64,000 nucleotides of DNA from Treponema sp. OMZ 790 (GCF_024181285.1 NZ_CP051201.1:1302001-1366000); one strand, 5' to 3'. Shown: positions 25,476 to 35,032, numbered from the stretch's first letter. Notes: a model not told the origin generated them from the sequence alone. Numbers and translations: made by a program.

Positions 25476-26771
25476 TTATTTTATATTCCTTTTAAAGACA
25501 GGGTCTACTTTCCCGCCTTTAAGAATTCCGTCAAGACTGTCCTGTGTAATTGCTTGTCTTATGAGAGCAAACGCTTTTTCGGTTGCTTCAAGGTATAAAT
25601 CGATTTCTTTTTCCGTATGCGAGCCGTTCAAATTACAAATTGCAAATACCAAAATGCCGTTTTCAATCATAACTTGGGAGTATACGCTGTGTATATCCAA
25701 ATACGATAATCTTCCTATTTCGTCAAAGGCAAGACCGCAATGCGGGGGCAACCCACTGACCGTGATAATCTTTTCAAGCTCATATTTTTTTACCAGATTT
25801 TTTAATCCGGTATGCATTTTTTCTCCGAGTTTCCAGATGGAATCATAAAATCCGGGCTTTTCCAAAACCTTAATTGTTGCCAAGGCTGCTGCCATGGAAA
25901 AAGCATCCCCACCGAATGTGGTTGAAATAAAAACACCATTTTCTATTTGTTGCATAAGTTCTTTTTTACCGGCAACTGCAGAGATGGAATATCCGTTTCC
26001 CATTCCCTTACCGAAAGCGGCCAAGTCGGGAGTTACCTTATACAATTCGGAAGCTCCGCCCAAGGCATAGCGGAAACCGGAAACAACTTCATCAAAGATA
26101 AGAATTGCATTATGTTTATGTACCAAATCCTTTAATGCTTGCAGATAGCCTTCTTTCGGTCCGTCTGTCTGAATCGGTTCCAGGATGACGGCTGCAACAT
26201 TATCCTTATATGTATTTAATTTTTCTTCTATATCACTAAGGTCATTGTATATGAAATTCTTTGTAAGCTCGCAAACCGCTTTAGGAACTCCTTTATTGTT
26301 GTTTGACGCACCGATTGACCAATCATGCATACCGTGGTAGCCGCTCATCAATACAATTTCTTTTCCGGTATACGCTCGTGCAAGACGAATTGCGGCAGTG
26401 GTGGCATCGCTTCCGTTTTTTACAAAGCGTACCATTTCGGCACAGGGAATGGTTTGACATATTTTTTCGGCAAGTTCAACTTCTATGGGACTTTGTAAAG
26501 AAAAGCTTGCACCCTTATCCAATTGTTCTTTTACGGCAGTATTTATGCGGTCATCATTATATCCAACAGTGATAGGTCCCAGGGCACAGATAAAATCAAT
26601 GAATTCATTGCCGTCAACATCGTAAACACGGCAGCCTTTTGCATGATCGATGTATAAAGGAGAAATTCCTTTGCAAAAGTAACGGTAGGATTTGCTGAAT
26701 GTTTGTGCGGCAAGCGGAGACACTTTTAATTCGCGTTCAAGCAATTCATTTGATTTTGTATACGTTTTCAT
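25476..26771 (-). CDS. Class III PLP aminotransferase (GSA aminomutase-like)
   Basis: A 431-residue class III aminotransferase. PLP lysine 255 lies in AAFGKGMGNG, with DEVVSGFR at 227-234 and the substrate loops YHGMHDW and GSDATTAAIRLARA. It is close to glutamate-1-semialdehyde 2,1-aminomutase, but its place between pseF and the decoration genes argues for an amino-sugar or amino-acyl role. It could add the 5- or 7-amino group to a precursor or make a beta-amino acyl unit. It starts 2 nt after pseF. The family is certain; the substrate is not. Confidence 0.83.
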   Translation of the reverse strand: MKTYTKSNELLERELKVSPLAAQTFSKSYRYFCKGISPLYIDHAKGCRVYDVDGNEFIDFICALGPITVGYNDDRINTAVKEQLDKGASFSLQSPIEVELAEKICQTIPCAEMVRFVKNGSDATTAAIRLARAYTGKEIVLMSGYHGMHDWSIGASNNNKGVPKAVCELTKNFIYNDLSDIEEKLNTYKDNVAAVILEPIQTDGPKEGYLQALKDLVHKHNAILIFDEVVSGFRYALGGASELYKVTPDLAAFGKGMGNGYSISAVAGKKELMQQIENGVFISTTFGGDAFSMAAALATIKVLEKPGFYDSIWKLGEKMHTGLKNLVKKYELEKIITVSGLPPHCGLAFDEIGRLSYLDIHSVYSQVMIENGILVFAICNLNGSHTEKEIDLYLEATEKAFALIRQAITQDSLDGILKGGKVDPVFKRNIK

Positions 26772-26773
26772 AT

Positions 26774-27463
26774 TTACACTCCTTGTAGAATTTTATATTT
26801 TAATTCTGCAGCTTTCCAGTCTTCCATTGTATCGATATCATGACATTCGGTTTCATCGATTATATAAGCACCCGTATTCGGCGGTACTAAGGTTTTATTT
26901 TCCAATAATGCTGATGTTTTGCAAAAATAAAACATACCCACGTCATAATATTTCGGCACTAAATCCTGCGAGCGGATAAGTTGAGCTTTACGATCATTCG
27001 GAACAAGTATACCGCCGTTAACGGCCATCGCCCATTCTATCGGTACCGGATATTTACACACCGGCATAATGACATCGGTTTTTTCTTCGCACATTTGTTT
27101 ATAAGCGGTTTTAAGCGAGTCGGCCGTTAAAAAAGGAACACAAGGATAAATACAACATACCATATCAAAACCAATGTTTAATTTTTTATATTCGGTTAAT
27201 ACTTCTTCCAAAACATCGTAGGTAATTGCGTAATCCGAACTGGTTTTAGCACTGCGCATAAAGGGAACTTCGGCACCATAGTTTTTTGCAACGGCAGCGA
27301 TTTCTTTATCATCGGTTGAAACCATAACCGTATCAAAGAGTTCCGATTTTTTTGCCGCGTCAATCGCATAGGCAAGCATAGGTTTACCCATGAATTCTTT
27401 TATATTTTTCCGAGGAATACGTTTTGAGCCTCCTCGTGCCGTTATAATTGCAATGGTTTTCAT
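26774..27463 (-). CDS. pseF: Pseudaminic acid / nonulosonate cytidylyltransferase
   Basis: A 229-residue CMP-nonulosonate synthetase. It has the IITARGGSKRIPRKNIK CTP-binding segment at 6-22, VMVSTDDKEIA, and MRSAKTSSDYAITYDVLEEVL. It activates the nonulosonic acid with CTP so that a glycosyltransferase can use it. The PseF-type short length and the pseB/pseC neighbours favour pseudaminic acid. It overlaps the aldo/keto reductase by 4 nt (ATGA). A legionaminic or other nonulosonate CMP donor is possible. Confidence 0.87.
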   Translation of the reverse strand: MKTIAIITARGGSKRIPRKNIKEFMGKPMLAYAIDAAKKSELFDTVMVSTDDKEIAAVAKNYGAEVPFMRSAKTSSDYAITYDVLEEVLTEYKKLNIGFDMVCCIYPCVPFLTADSLKTAYKQMCEEKTDVIMPVCKYPVPIEWAMAVNGGILVPNDRKAQLIRSQDLVPKYYDVGMFYFCKTSALLENKTLVPPNTGAYIIDETECHDIDTMEDWKAAELKYKILQGV

Positions 27464-28251
27464 TCTTTACTCCACAAGGAAGGATTGATAATCTTTTCAT
27501 TATGAACGGAAAAACTGCTGTAATCGATGGAAGGACACGGAGATATAGAAGCGTTATAAATTTCTTCCAAATCTTTTAAGCATGTAACACCGACAACTAA
27601 TTTATCAACTTGTTTTAATGACAATACGAAATGCAGAGCATACAAAAGTTTCGGATGGGGGATTCCTTGCAAAATATGTTTTATCGAATCGAATTGCGCC
27701 GGATAATCGGTCATCAGTAATAAGCCTTGTAAAAAAACCGAGCGAACGTGTATTTCAATTTTTTTACTTTTCAATTCAGGAAGCAGCGGTATAAAACGCT
27801 GATCCAATAAGTTAAGAGGAATTTGCACGATGTCTACAGGATAGTTTTGAATTATCCGTAAAAGTTTTTCGGGAGAATACACACTTACGCCGATCTTATG
27901 TACCAGTTTTTGCCTTTTCCAATATTCAAACTTTTGCCATGTTTTATCATTTATTTCATCTTCACGATGAAATAAGAGAGCATCAATGGAACTGACGTTT
28001 AATTTACAAAGAGAATCCTCGAGTTCTGCATCACCCGATAATTTGGTAACAATCTTAAACGATGATAAATCATAACGGCCCAAAACGGCTTCGCTTTCAC
28101 CGTAGCCCTGTGCCGTATCCAGCGTATTTATATTGTGGATTTTACAAAATGTAAGAATCTTTTCTATTTCGACCGCCGGCACTTGACCGCGTGTATTTGA
28201 GATGCCGTAGTTCATGCCGAATTGAACGGTACCGAGTGCAAGTTTTGTCAT
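27460..28251 (-). CDS. Aldo/keto reductase of the nonulosonate block
   Basis: A 263-residue AKR. The catalytic tetrad residues are visible: Asp/Tyr in NTLDTAQGYGESE, Lys in VTKL and His in LLFHRED. A VGVTCLKDLEEI C-terminus corresponds to the NADPH-binding region. It lies between pseC and pseF, overlapping each by 4 nt. An AKR at this place is not one of the classical six Pse steps, so it probably reduces or epimerises a branch intermediate. Relatives beside nonulosonate genes are known to me only in general terms. Confidence 0.82.
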   Translation of the reverse strand: MTKLALGTVQFGMNYGISNTRGQVPAVEIEKILTFCKIHNINTLDTAQGYGESEAVLGRYDLSSFKIVTKLSGDAELEDSLCKLNVSSIDALLFHREDEINDKTWQKFEYWKRQKLVHKIGVSVYSPEKLLRIIQNYPVDIVQIPLNLLDQRFIPLLPELKSKKIEIHVRSVFLQGLLLMTDYPAQFDSIKHILQGIPHPKLLYALHFVLSLKQVDKLVVGVTCLKDLEEIYNASISPCPSIDYSSFSVHNEKIINPSLWSKE

Positions 28252-29396
28252 TTACAAATTATCTCCCGAATTGCATTGATTACCGTTTTTACATCGCTAT
28301 CTGACATTGCAGGATATAAGGGAATCGATAAAGCTCTTTCATAATATTTTTCCGCAATAGGGTAGTCCCCGATTTTATAATTATACCGTGTTTTATAATA
28401 AGGCTGAGTATGCACGGGAATATAGTGTACTTGCGTACCGATTCCTTTATCGGCCAATTTTTTCATAAAATCTTTACGTGTTGTTCCGATTGCTTCAAAG
28501 TCGATTTGTAAGACATAGAGGTGAAAACAGGAAACTTGTTCTGAATTTCTATACGGAAGTTTAACATGAGGCATACCAGCAAAAGCCGTATTATATTGAT
28601 TTACGATATGCTGACGCCGCTCTCTAAAACGTTCAAGTTTTAAAAGCTGAGAATACCCCAATGCGGCCTGCATATCGGTCATACGATAATTAAAACCGAG
28701 ACTGTGCATTTCGTAATACCAGGGACCGGGATTTTGAGTAAGCAACTCAGCATCTTTTGTCATACCGTGACTTCGTAATTGTAAAAGGCGTTTATACAAG
28801 ACTTCATCATTTACCGTTATCGCACCGCCCTCGCCGGTGGTGATTGTTTTTACCGGATGAAAAGAAAACACTGTCATATCCGAATATTTGCAGCTTCCCA
28901 CAGGAGCACCATCCGCATAACACGAACCGATTGCATGAGACGCATCTTCAATAACTTTGATATTATGAGTGTCTACAATTTTTCTAATCAGCTCCATATC
29001 GCAGGCTAAACCGGCAAAATGGACGGGAATAACAACCTTTGTATCCGATGTTATTTTTTTCTCAATTTTATTTGGATCAATATTATAAGTATCGGGATTT
29101 ATATCCGTAAAAACAGGCTTTACTTTATTATACAAAAGACAATTTGCCGAAGCTAAAAACGTATTCGGAGTTGTAATTCCCTCAGAATTTTCCGGTAAAT
29201 TAAGAGCTTGTACAGCAATATGCAATCCTGCCGTTGCATTAGAAACTGCAACACAATAACGAGCACCTGTTATTTCACAAATTTTATTTTCAAAGCAGCT
29301 GACTGCAGGCCCTTGAGTTAAAAAGTCTGACTTTAATACAGCTATAACAGCTTGTATATCATTATCGTCAATATATTGGTGTCCGTATTGAATCAT
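28248..29396 (-). CDS. pseC: UDP-4-amino-4,6-dideoxy-L-AltNAc transaminase
   Basis: A 382-residue DegT-family enzyme with PLP Lys183 in FSFHPVKTITTGEGG, EDASHAIGS at 150-158 and the N-terminal IQYGHQYIDDNDI typical of PseC. It aminates C4 of the keto-sugar made by PseB, using glutamate. It abuts pseB (one-base overlap at 29396), the order usual for pseudaminic acid operons. The call is firm for the family; strict discrimination from PglE-like enzymes rests on the pseB neighbour. Confidence 0.88.
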   Translation of the reverse strand: MIQYGHQYIDDNDIQAVIAVLKSDFLTQGPAVSCFENKICEITGARYCVAVSNATAGLHIAVQALNLPENSEGITTPNTFLASANCLLYNKVKPVFTDINPDTYNIDPNKIEKKITSDTKVVIPVHFAGLACDMELIRKIVDTHNIKVIEDASHAIGSCYADGAPVGSCKYSDMTVFSFHPVKTITTGEGGAITVNDEVLYKRLLQLRSHGMTKDAELLTQNPGPWYYEMHSLGFNYRMTDMQAALGYSQLLKLERFRERRQHIVNQYNTAFAGMPHVKLPYRNSEQVSCFHLYVLQIDFEAIGTTRKDFMKKLADKGIGTQVHYIPVHTQPYYKTRYNYKIGDYPIAEKYYERALSIPLYPAMSDSDVKTVINAIREIICK

Positions 29397-30391
29397 CAGA
29401 TATTTCCTACTTTATCTTTATTATCCTCAATCCATTTTCTAAGCTGAGGTATAGTCATCCATTCAGCATTATTGTCAGATGTATAGCAAAACCCCTCAGG
29501 CACAGATTTGCCGCCTTTTATCATTTTTTCAGCTTGCCCCCACTCACATATTTGAGGAATAATTTTAAAATGTTCTGGATACTCATAAGTAAAATGAGCA
29601 TCTTCTACACCTATCATTTGCTCATGAAGTTTTTCACCCGGTCTGATTCCTATTTCTATCTGCTCTGCATTTTCGTCTACGGCAGCCGCAATATCGCAAA
29701 TATTCATGGAAGGAATCTTCTTAACATAAATTTCTCCGCCTTCCATATCTTCAAACGCATGCCATACAAGCTCGACTCCCTGCTCAAGAGAGATCATAAA
29801 GCGAGTCATTCTTTTGTCGGTTATAGTCAGTTTCCCTGTTTTTGCCGTATCAAGGAAAAAGGGAATAACCGAACCGCGGGAGCCCATTACATTGCCGTAG
29901 CGTACTACAGCAAATCGTGTTCTTCCTCCTGTATAAGAATTCCCTGCAATAAAAACTTTATCGCTGCACAGTTTTGTTGCTCCGTATAAATTTACCGGCT
30001 GACTCGCTTTATCTGTACTCAACGCCACACAGCGTTTTACCCCCTTATCGATACAGGCATCTATGAGATTCATAGCACCGTTTACATTTGTTTTAATACA
30101 TTCGAAAGGATTATATTCGGCTGTAGGAACAATTTTTGTAGCGGCGGCATGAACCACATAGTCAACACCATCAAGAGCACGATACAAACGTTCCCTATCA
30201 CGTACATCACCTATAAAAAAGCGAACACGAGAATCATTTGGAATTTTTTTTGCCATCTCCCATTGCTTCATTTCATCTCGCGAATATATAATAATCTTTT
30301 TGGGATTATATTTTTTTAAAGTCATAGGAATAAAGGTGTTGCCGAAAGAACCGGTACCTCCGGTAACCAGAATTGTTGAATGATTTAACAT
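29396..30391 (-). CDS. pseB: UDP-GlcNAc 4,6-dehydratase/5-epimerase (inverting)
   Basis: A 331-residue short-chain dehydrogenase. I set the start at 30391 (MLNHSTILVTGGTGSFG), nine bases after AGGAG, instead of a TTG that touches that site. It has the GGTGSFGN loop, the catalytic YGATKLCSDK and an ISLEQGVELV segment. It converts UDP-GlcNAc into UDP-2-acetamido-2,6-dideoxy-L-arabino-4-hexulose, the first committed step of pseudaminic acid synthesis. It is the first pse gene in transcription order; the 77 bases upstream are AT-rich and show no convincing promoter. Confidence 0.9.
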   Translation of the reverse strand: MLNHSTILVTGGTGSFGNTFIPMTLKKYNPKKIIIYSRDEMKQWEMAKKIPNDSRVRFFIGDVRDRERLYRALDGVDYVVHAAATKIVPTAEYNPFECIKTNVNGAMNLIDACIDKGVKRCVALSTDKASQPVNLYGATKLCSDKVFIAGNSYTGGRTRFAVVRYGNVMGSRGSVIPFFLDTAKTGKLTITDKRMTRFMISLEQGVELVWHAFEDMEGGEIYVKKIPSMNICDIAAAVDENAEQIEIGIRPGEKLHEQMIGVEDAHFTYEYPEHFKIIPQICEWGQAEKMIKGGKSVPEGFCYTSDNNAEWMTIPQLRKWIEDNKDKVGNI

Positions 30392-30468
30392 ATAATACAA
30401 CTCCTATACATAAAGCCATAAATCATAATATATAAATATCAAAATTAAAATAAATACATCATAACTAT

Positions 30469-31887
30469 TTAGTTAAACAAAAATTCACACCCAGTTAGTC
30501 GTGTGATTTTTCTCACAACTCTTTTAGCGAAATATATAATTTCTCGAAAACTATATATATACTTTATTTTAGATTTTTTATTTACAACAAAAAAAACATT
30601 TTCAGTTAAAATAAGTATTTTTTCCTTATAATGTAAGGACATAGCCCGCTTCAAAGAAAGTAAGTCTTTTTTAAATTCCGAAAAAGATAATGATCCAAAC
30701 TCAACATTAAAAGGTGATGTTTTTACAAATTTTCGAATATCTAAAAAAGGTGTGGCAAAAACAAATTTTCCAATTTTATTTTCTTTATCAATACTTTTCA
30801 CAATTCTTTCAGAACATGTTTCATTATTAGTAAAAGAAACATAATTACCTAAAATTGACTTTTGTTCATTATTTAAAACACTGGATTGTTTGTTTTCCAT
30901 AGAACTAATTATAGATAACAGTTCATCTTCAGTATTTAAAACTTTACTAAGCTGATCAGGAATAGTAATGGGGTATTCAAGTGAAATATTAGGCTGATAT
31001 GAAATAGCCATTTTCCCCATAATAGCAGCTTCCATTCCTGTAGTACACCCACTATGAATCACTAGTGATGCACATGCTATCCAAGGATTTACAGAAAACT
31101 TTTTTACAACATAAATATTACTATAATTCTTAAAAATATCTTCCACATCTTGTAATCTTTCAGCTGGATGAGGTCTAAAAACAATTTTTTTTTCAGGAAA
31201 TTCAGTTGCAATTGTTTTTATGGCAGAAAAAAAATAGGGAGCAAGAGTATTGACTAATCTGTTCATCCTTTCAACAAAAGCAATACTTCTTTTCGATTCA
31301 CCGTTACAACTTATAATTGCAACTTTCGAATCATAATCATCACGAGTAGCAATATTGAAATTTGAATTTACTAAAATATAATCAGAACCGAATTCTTTTA
31401 GTATGTAAGAAATTTCACTCGAAAAAGCACTTGTTACGATATTAAAATTCAATAAATCAAGCCTAGGATTCCCCAATACACAAATCTGATTCGTATAATT
31501 CCGTAAAAACTTTTCGATAGTATTTTTTTGCCTTTTTCCCCATGTAATAATCAAGTCTATAGCTCTCAATGTGTTTTCATTTAAACTCGTTTCAACATAT
31601 TCCTCTTCAATATCATAAATCAAACCTTCTTCATCCCAGCCTACTACAAAATTTCTATTCCTATGAAGACTATCTAAAAATGGGAATCTATACTTATAAA
31701 AATCTTTTGTTATATATACGGAATCTTCGGCATTAACCATAAATTCATCCATATGCCAAAGGCTCCCGATACAAACACTATAACCCGCTTGCAAAAAATA
31801 ATTTGCGAGCAACAGTTTAGCTTTATACTCTCTATTCTTTACTTCAATTGGTATAAAAACTATTTTACCTTTTATAATGACTTTCAT
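30469..31887 (-). CDS. Surface carbohydrate biosynthesis protein (GT-B-like)
   Basis: A 472-residue protein with two Rossmann-like halves. The N-terminal half has FIPIEVKNREYKAKLLLANYF and GWDEEGLIY. The C-terminal half has VFRPHPAE, ACASLVIHSGCTTGMEAAIMGK and SYQPN, as in UDP-GlcNAc 2-epimerase-like and capsule glycosyltransferase folds. Proteins with this pattern are annotated as surface carbohydrate biosynthesis proteins. An AGGA ribosome site precedes the ATG and wzt ends 10 nt upstream. It may be the nonulosonate transferase or a polymer-end enzyme. The specific role is unknown. Confidence 0.7.
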   Translation of the reverse strand: MKVIIKGKIVFIPIEVKNREYKAKLLLANYFLQAGYSVCIGSLWHMDEFMVNAEDSVYITKDFYKYRFPFLDSLHRNRNFVVGWDEEGLIYDIEEEYVETSLNENTLRAIDLIITWGKRQKNTIEKFLRNYTNQICVLGNPRLDLLNFNIVTSAFSSEISYILKEFGSDYILVNSNFNIATRDDYDSKVAIISCNGESKRSIAFVERMNRLVNTLAPYFFSAIKTIATEFPEKKIVFRPHPAERLQDVEDIFKNYSNIYVVKKFSVNPWIACASLVIHSGCTTGMEAAIMGKMAISYQPNISLEYPITIPDQLSKVLNTEDELLSIISSMENKQSSVLNNEQKSILGNYVSFTNNETCSERIVKSIDKENKIGKFVFATPFLDIRKFVKTSPFNVEFGSLSFSEFKKDLLSLKRAMSLHYKEKILILTENVFFVVNKKSKIKYIYSFREIIYFAKRVVRKITRLTGCEFLFN

Positions 31888-31896
31888 ATATTAATC

Positions 31897-33162
31897 CTAA
31901 TCAGTTACAATAAATTTACAATTATTTAATTTAATGCAATCAGAATTTAAATTTACCCAATTATTATCTTCTTCAATAACAATATCCGGTGTAAATTCAT
32001 CCAAAACACAATAGTTCACAGCTGGACCTGACAGTGAAATCTCATCGGCAACCCAAAAATATAGAGGATATCTCCCAGGTAATAAAGAATTTTTAGGAAT
32101 ACTTAAATAAATATGCTTGTTAAAATCTGAAGTTATTATATCATTTTTAATGCAAGTCTTAAATTCAGCAAGGCTTTCACCAAATTTATTTTTTACTATT
32201 AACGCAAAATACAAGCCTTTAAAAGTTTTATTTACTTTTAATGCAATCTTTATATTAATATCATCAGTTATCTTATAACATTCCTTATCAAAAATAATAT
32301 CACTAAATTCAACAGCACCATTTCCCCTTTTGATATTTTGATCCTTAACAGATAATAACTCTCTTCTATAATTTTGCTTTTTACTTTCAGAGTAGACAAC
32401 GATAGTCTCATTTATAGAAGCATAGTTAATAAGCCTTCCCTTCTCAAGAATGATTCCCTTATTACAAAGTGACTTTACCGCTGCCATATTATGGCTGACA
32501 AAAAGAACCGTCCTACCCTGCCCTGTCGAAAGTTCGCTCATCTTTCCAATTGCCTTCTTTTGAAACTCTGCATCACCCACAGCCAGCACTTCATCAGCAA
32601 TAAGAATATCACTATCCAAATGAGCGGCAACCGCAAAAGCAAGGCGGACATACATACCGCTTGAATAACGTTTAACCGGTGTATCGATATGTTTTTCAAT
32701 ACCCGAAAAGTCTATAATTTCATCAAGCTTGCGGTCAATCTCGGACTTTTTCATACCCAATATTGCACCGTTAAGATAAATATTCTCGCGGCCTGTTAAC
32801 TCTCCATGAAAGCCCGTTCCTACTTCCAATAGGCTTGAAACCTTTCCTTTTATCTTAACGAGTCCTTCAGTAGGTGTAGTAATACGGGAAAGAACTTTTA
32901 AAAGAGTTGACTTCCCTGCTCCATTCTTTCCTATTATACCGACCCTATCTCCCTGCTTAATATCAAAAGTTAAATCTTTTAATGCCCAAAATTCGGTATC
33001 AGAGCCTAGATATTTATCTTCACCAATCTGCGAATGAGGATCTTCTTTTCCGCGTTTTAACGCCCACCAGCTTTGAATATCCCTAAAAAGAGCATCGTTA
33101 TTTATTGTCCCAAGTTTATACATCTTAGAAAGATGTTCTATCTTTATTACAGTATTACTCAT
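31897..33162 (-). CDS. wzt: ABC exporter ATPase with C-terminal substrate-binding domain (Wzt-like)
   Basis: A 421-residue ATPase. The ATG at 33162 (MSNTVIKIEHLSKMYK) is preferred over an upstream start that would run into the toxin gene. Walker A is GKNGAGKST at 78-86, the signature is YSSGMYVRLAF, Walker B is ILIADEVLAVGD and the switch is FVSHN. Residues from about 285 on form a beta-sandwich like the Wzt C-terminal domain that recognises a capped polysaccharide. Together with the Wzm permease it exports a lipid-linked polymer across the inner membrane. A degraded spacing separates it from wzm: a toxin-antitoxin pair sits between. Confidence 0.88.
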   Translation of the reverse strand: MSNTVIKIEHLSKMYKLGTINNDALFRDIQSWWALKRGKEDPHSQIGEDKYLGSDTEFWALKDLTFDIKQGDRVGIIGKNGAGKSTLLKVLSRITTPTEGLVKIKGKVSSLLEVGTGFHGELTGRENIYLNGAILGMKKSEIDRKLDEIIDFSGIEKHIDTPVKRYSSGMYVRLAFAVAAHLDSDILIADEVLAVGDAEFQKKAIGKMSELSTGQGRTVLFVSHNMAAVKSLCNKGIILEKGRLINYASINETIVVYSESKKQNYRRELLSVKDQNIKRGNGAVEFSDIIFDKECYKITDDINIKIALKVNKTFKGLYFALIVKNKFGESLAEFKTCIKNDIITSDFNKHIYLSIPKNSLLPGRYPLYFWVADEISLSGPAVNYCVLDEFTPDIVIEEDNNWVNLNSDCIKLNNCKFIVTD

Positions 33163-33823
33163 ATTTAATCCCAAATACCGAGTTTTTATTTTTTTGCCGT
33201 ATATCCTGACAGATGTTACCAATCAGAACATCCGTTATCGGCATAGATTTTATCAATTTCAGATTTTCCAGCCAAGAAAGCGGAAACGTTTTTAGACGCT
33301 CAATAAGCGTACAATCCTCAAAGGATTCCTTTTGGTGTGCAGCTTCCAAAATTATTTTCCAATCAAACTCATACATCAAACAAACGGAAACAATGTCAAA
33401 TACATCTTTTTCTTCGTCACGCCCAATAACAGCCGTTAATTTATTTGCCAGTATATTAAACACATTATCAACGGCAAAATCGCATATTTTATTTGAAATT
33501 CCGTACTTGTATACTCTATCGTTTACAAAGTCAATTTTCAGTTGTCCGGTTTTTATCCGCAAAAAGTCTTTTGCATTTATCACAGTTTCAATTTTAAATT
33601 GCTTTTTTAGCCGGTAGATAATCTCTTTTACTTCATCATAAAAATAAGACTGTCCGTTCATAAAAAAGTCCAAATCGTCCGAATAACGTGCATTACAATA
33701 AAAGCGATGGAGTGCAGTTCCCCCTGTTAAATAAAACGGAGTCTCTTCTGAAAAGACAATCCCTAATACCCTATCTTGAAGAGAATACAACTCATCATAA
33801 TTCTGTACTATAGTTTTTTCCAT
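33155..33823 (-). CDS. AbiEii/AbiGii-type nucleotidyltransferase toxin
   Basis: A 222-residue protein using the ATG at 33823; a longer frame starts 22 codons earlier inside the preceding gene. It has the nucleotidyltransferase motif FYLTGGTALHRFY followed by RYSDDLDFF, then LKIDFV and a LANKLTAVIGRDEEKDVFDI helix typical of AbiEii. Such toxins add nucleotides to a tRNA or another target and are held in check by an upstream antitoxin. It overlaps the partner gene by 16 nt and wzt by 8 nt. Call by motif; target unknown. Confidence 0.82.
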   Translation of the reverse strand: MEKTIVQNYDELYSLQDRVLGIVFSEETPFYLTGGTALHRFYCNARYSDDLDFFMNGQSYFYDEVKEIIYRLKKQFKIETVINAKDFLRIKTGQLKIDFVNDRVYKYGISNKICDFAVDNVFNILANKLTAVIGRDEEKDVFDIVSVCLMYEFDWKIILEAAHQKESFEDCTLIERLKTFPLSWLENLKLIKSMPITDVLIGNICQDIRQKNKNSVFGIKYE

Positions 33824-34131
33824 TGTAACTTTTCTATATACTGCCGTTCGTTCAGCATTGTGTTTCTCAAGGCCATGTATACTTCCCACGTTAAACCGGA
33901 ACGATGAGAAAAAGTAAAGCCGTCAAAAAGAGTGCATAAATCCTTTTTGGAAAACAACAGCAAATCACCGATTTTATCCTGCGAGTTATATACAATACGG
34001 TTAAAAAGCCATTGTTTTTTTTTAATATCGCTGCCTGTAATAATAGAATGCAGTTCCGTTTCACTGATAGTACAATCCCATAAACAATCCTGCATCGTTA
34101 ATTTCATCTTATTATTCCTAATAGTATCCAT
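33808..34131 (-). CDS. Partner of the AbiEii-type toxin (putative antitoxin)
   Basis: A 107-residue protein with an AAGGG ribosome site before the ATG at 34131; an alternative ATG eight codons on also has AGGA upstream. It shows LWDCTISETELHSII then KQWLFNRIVYNS, a helical pattern like small proteins that precede AbiEii nucleotidyltransferases. I do not see the winged-helix plus domain of classical AbiEi, so this is a shorter partner. It may bind the toxin or the promoter. The function is inferred from position only. Confidence 0.6.
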   Translation of the reverse strand: MDTIRNNKMKLTMQDCLWDCTISETELHSIITGSDIKKKQWLFNRIVYNSQDKIGDLLLFSKKDLCTLFDGFTFSHRSGLTWEVYMALRNTMLNERQYIEKLQWKKL

Positions 34132-34157
34132 TCAATACCCTTAATTTCCTTTATCCC

Positions 34158-35015
34158 CTACACCACATCAATAAAGTTACGCTCATTTTGATTAAACATA
34201 ATAAGCCCTAAAAATAAAAAGAAAAAAGTCAGCAAAATACTCGAAATAATTGCTTGCATTGGAATCCCACCGGCCCCATAAAACAAAACCCTAAAAAGTT
34301 CAATAGGAGCATTCATGGGGTTAGCATATAAGACCCAATGGAACCTTTGAGGAATTTGAGATACAGGATAAACTACAGCCGTAGCATACATTGCAAGATT
34401 TAAGGCAAAATTTACTAGGAGTCTTAAATCTTTATACTTAGTTGTTAAAGCCGAGATAACCATCCCCATGCCTGTTGCAACAGCTGCAATCCAAATCAAA
34501 ATAAGAGGAAAAAGAAGAGCTAACAAAGAAGGTCTTAAAATATCTGAGGTTACTAAATAATAAACAAAAAAGCCCATTAAACACAAAAATTGCACCAATA
34601 TTCTTGTTACATTACCGGCAATATTACTTATAGGAACGGTAAGACGAGGAAAATAAACCTTTCCAAATAAAGATGCATTATTTACAAAAATATTCGTTGC
34701 ATCGGTGAAACAACCTGCAAAAAAAGACCATAACATAGTTCCGGCATAATAAAATAAAATATGCGGAACGCCGTCAGTACTTAACTTTGCCAGATTGCCA
34801 AATACGAAGGCATACATTACTGTCGAGATAAGCGGGTTTATAATAAACCATAATGGCCCCAAAATTGTCTGCTTATACTGCGTAACAAAATCCCTCTTTA
34901 TAAAAAGAACTATCAGGTCTCTATATCTTATTACCTCGCGGATAGGTATATCCAAAAGTTTCCGCTTAGGTTCAATAATTAAATCCCAAGATTCTTCCGT
35001 TTTTGTTATAGTCAT
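34158..35015 (-). CDS. wzm: ABC-2 polysaccharide exporter permease (Wzm-like)
   Basis: A 285-residue integral membrane protein with about six hydrophobic segments. The amphipathic N-terminal part is followed by VLFIKRDFVTQYKQTILGPLW, the ABC-2 signature of O-antigen and capsule exporters, and AGTMLWSFFAGC. AAGGA lies seven bases before the ATG. With Wzt it translocates the finished lipid-linked glycan. The gene begins 17 nt after the AAA ATPase, so the palindrome and promoter upstream of that ATPase may also drive export. Confidence 0.9.
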   Translation of the reverse strand: MTITKTEESWDLIIEPKRKLLDIPIREVIRYRDLIVLFIKRDFVTQYKQTILGPLWFIINPLISTVMYAFVFGNLAKLSTDGVPHILFYYAGTMLWSFFAGCFTDATNIFVNNASLFGKVYFPRLTVPISNIAGNVTRILVQFLCLMGFFVYYLVTSDILRPSLLALLFPLILIWIAAVATGMGMVISALTTKYKDLRLLVNFALNLAMYATAVVYPVSQIPQRFHWVLYANPMNAPIELFRVLFYGAGGIPMQAIISSILLTFFFLFLGLIMFNQNERNFIDVV

Positions 35016-35032
35016 AAACTGTTCCTTAAAAA

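Noticed and set aside
25476..26771. hemL (glutamate-1-semialdehyde aminomutase)
   Set aside because: The family fits, but no heme genes are near and it is embedded in the nonulosonate block.
29534..29989. Open frame on the plus strand opposite pseB
   Set aside because: Lies wholly opposite a clear pseB gene, with no ribosome site or family motif.
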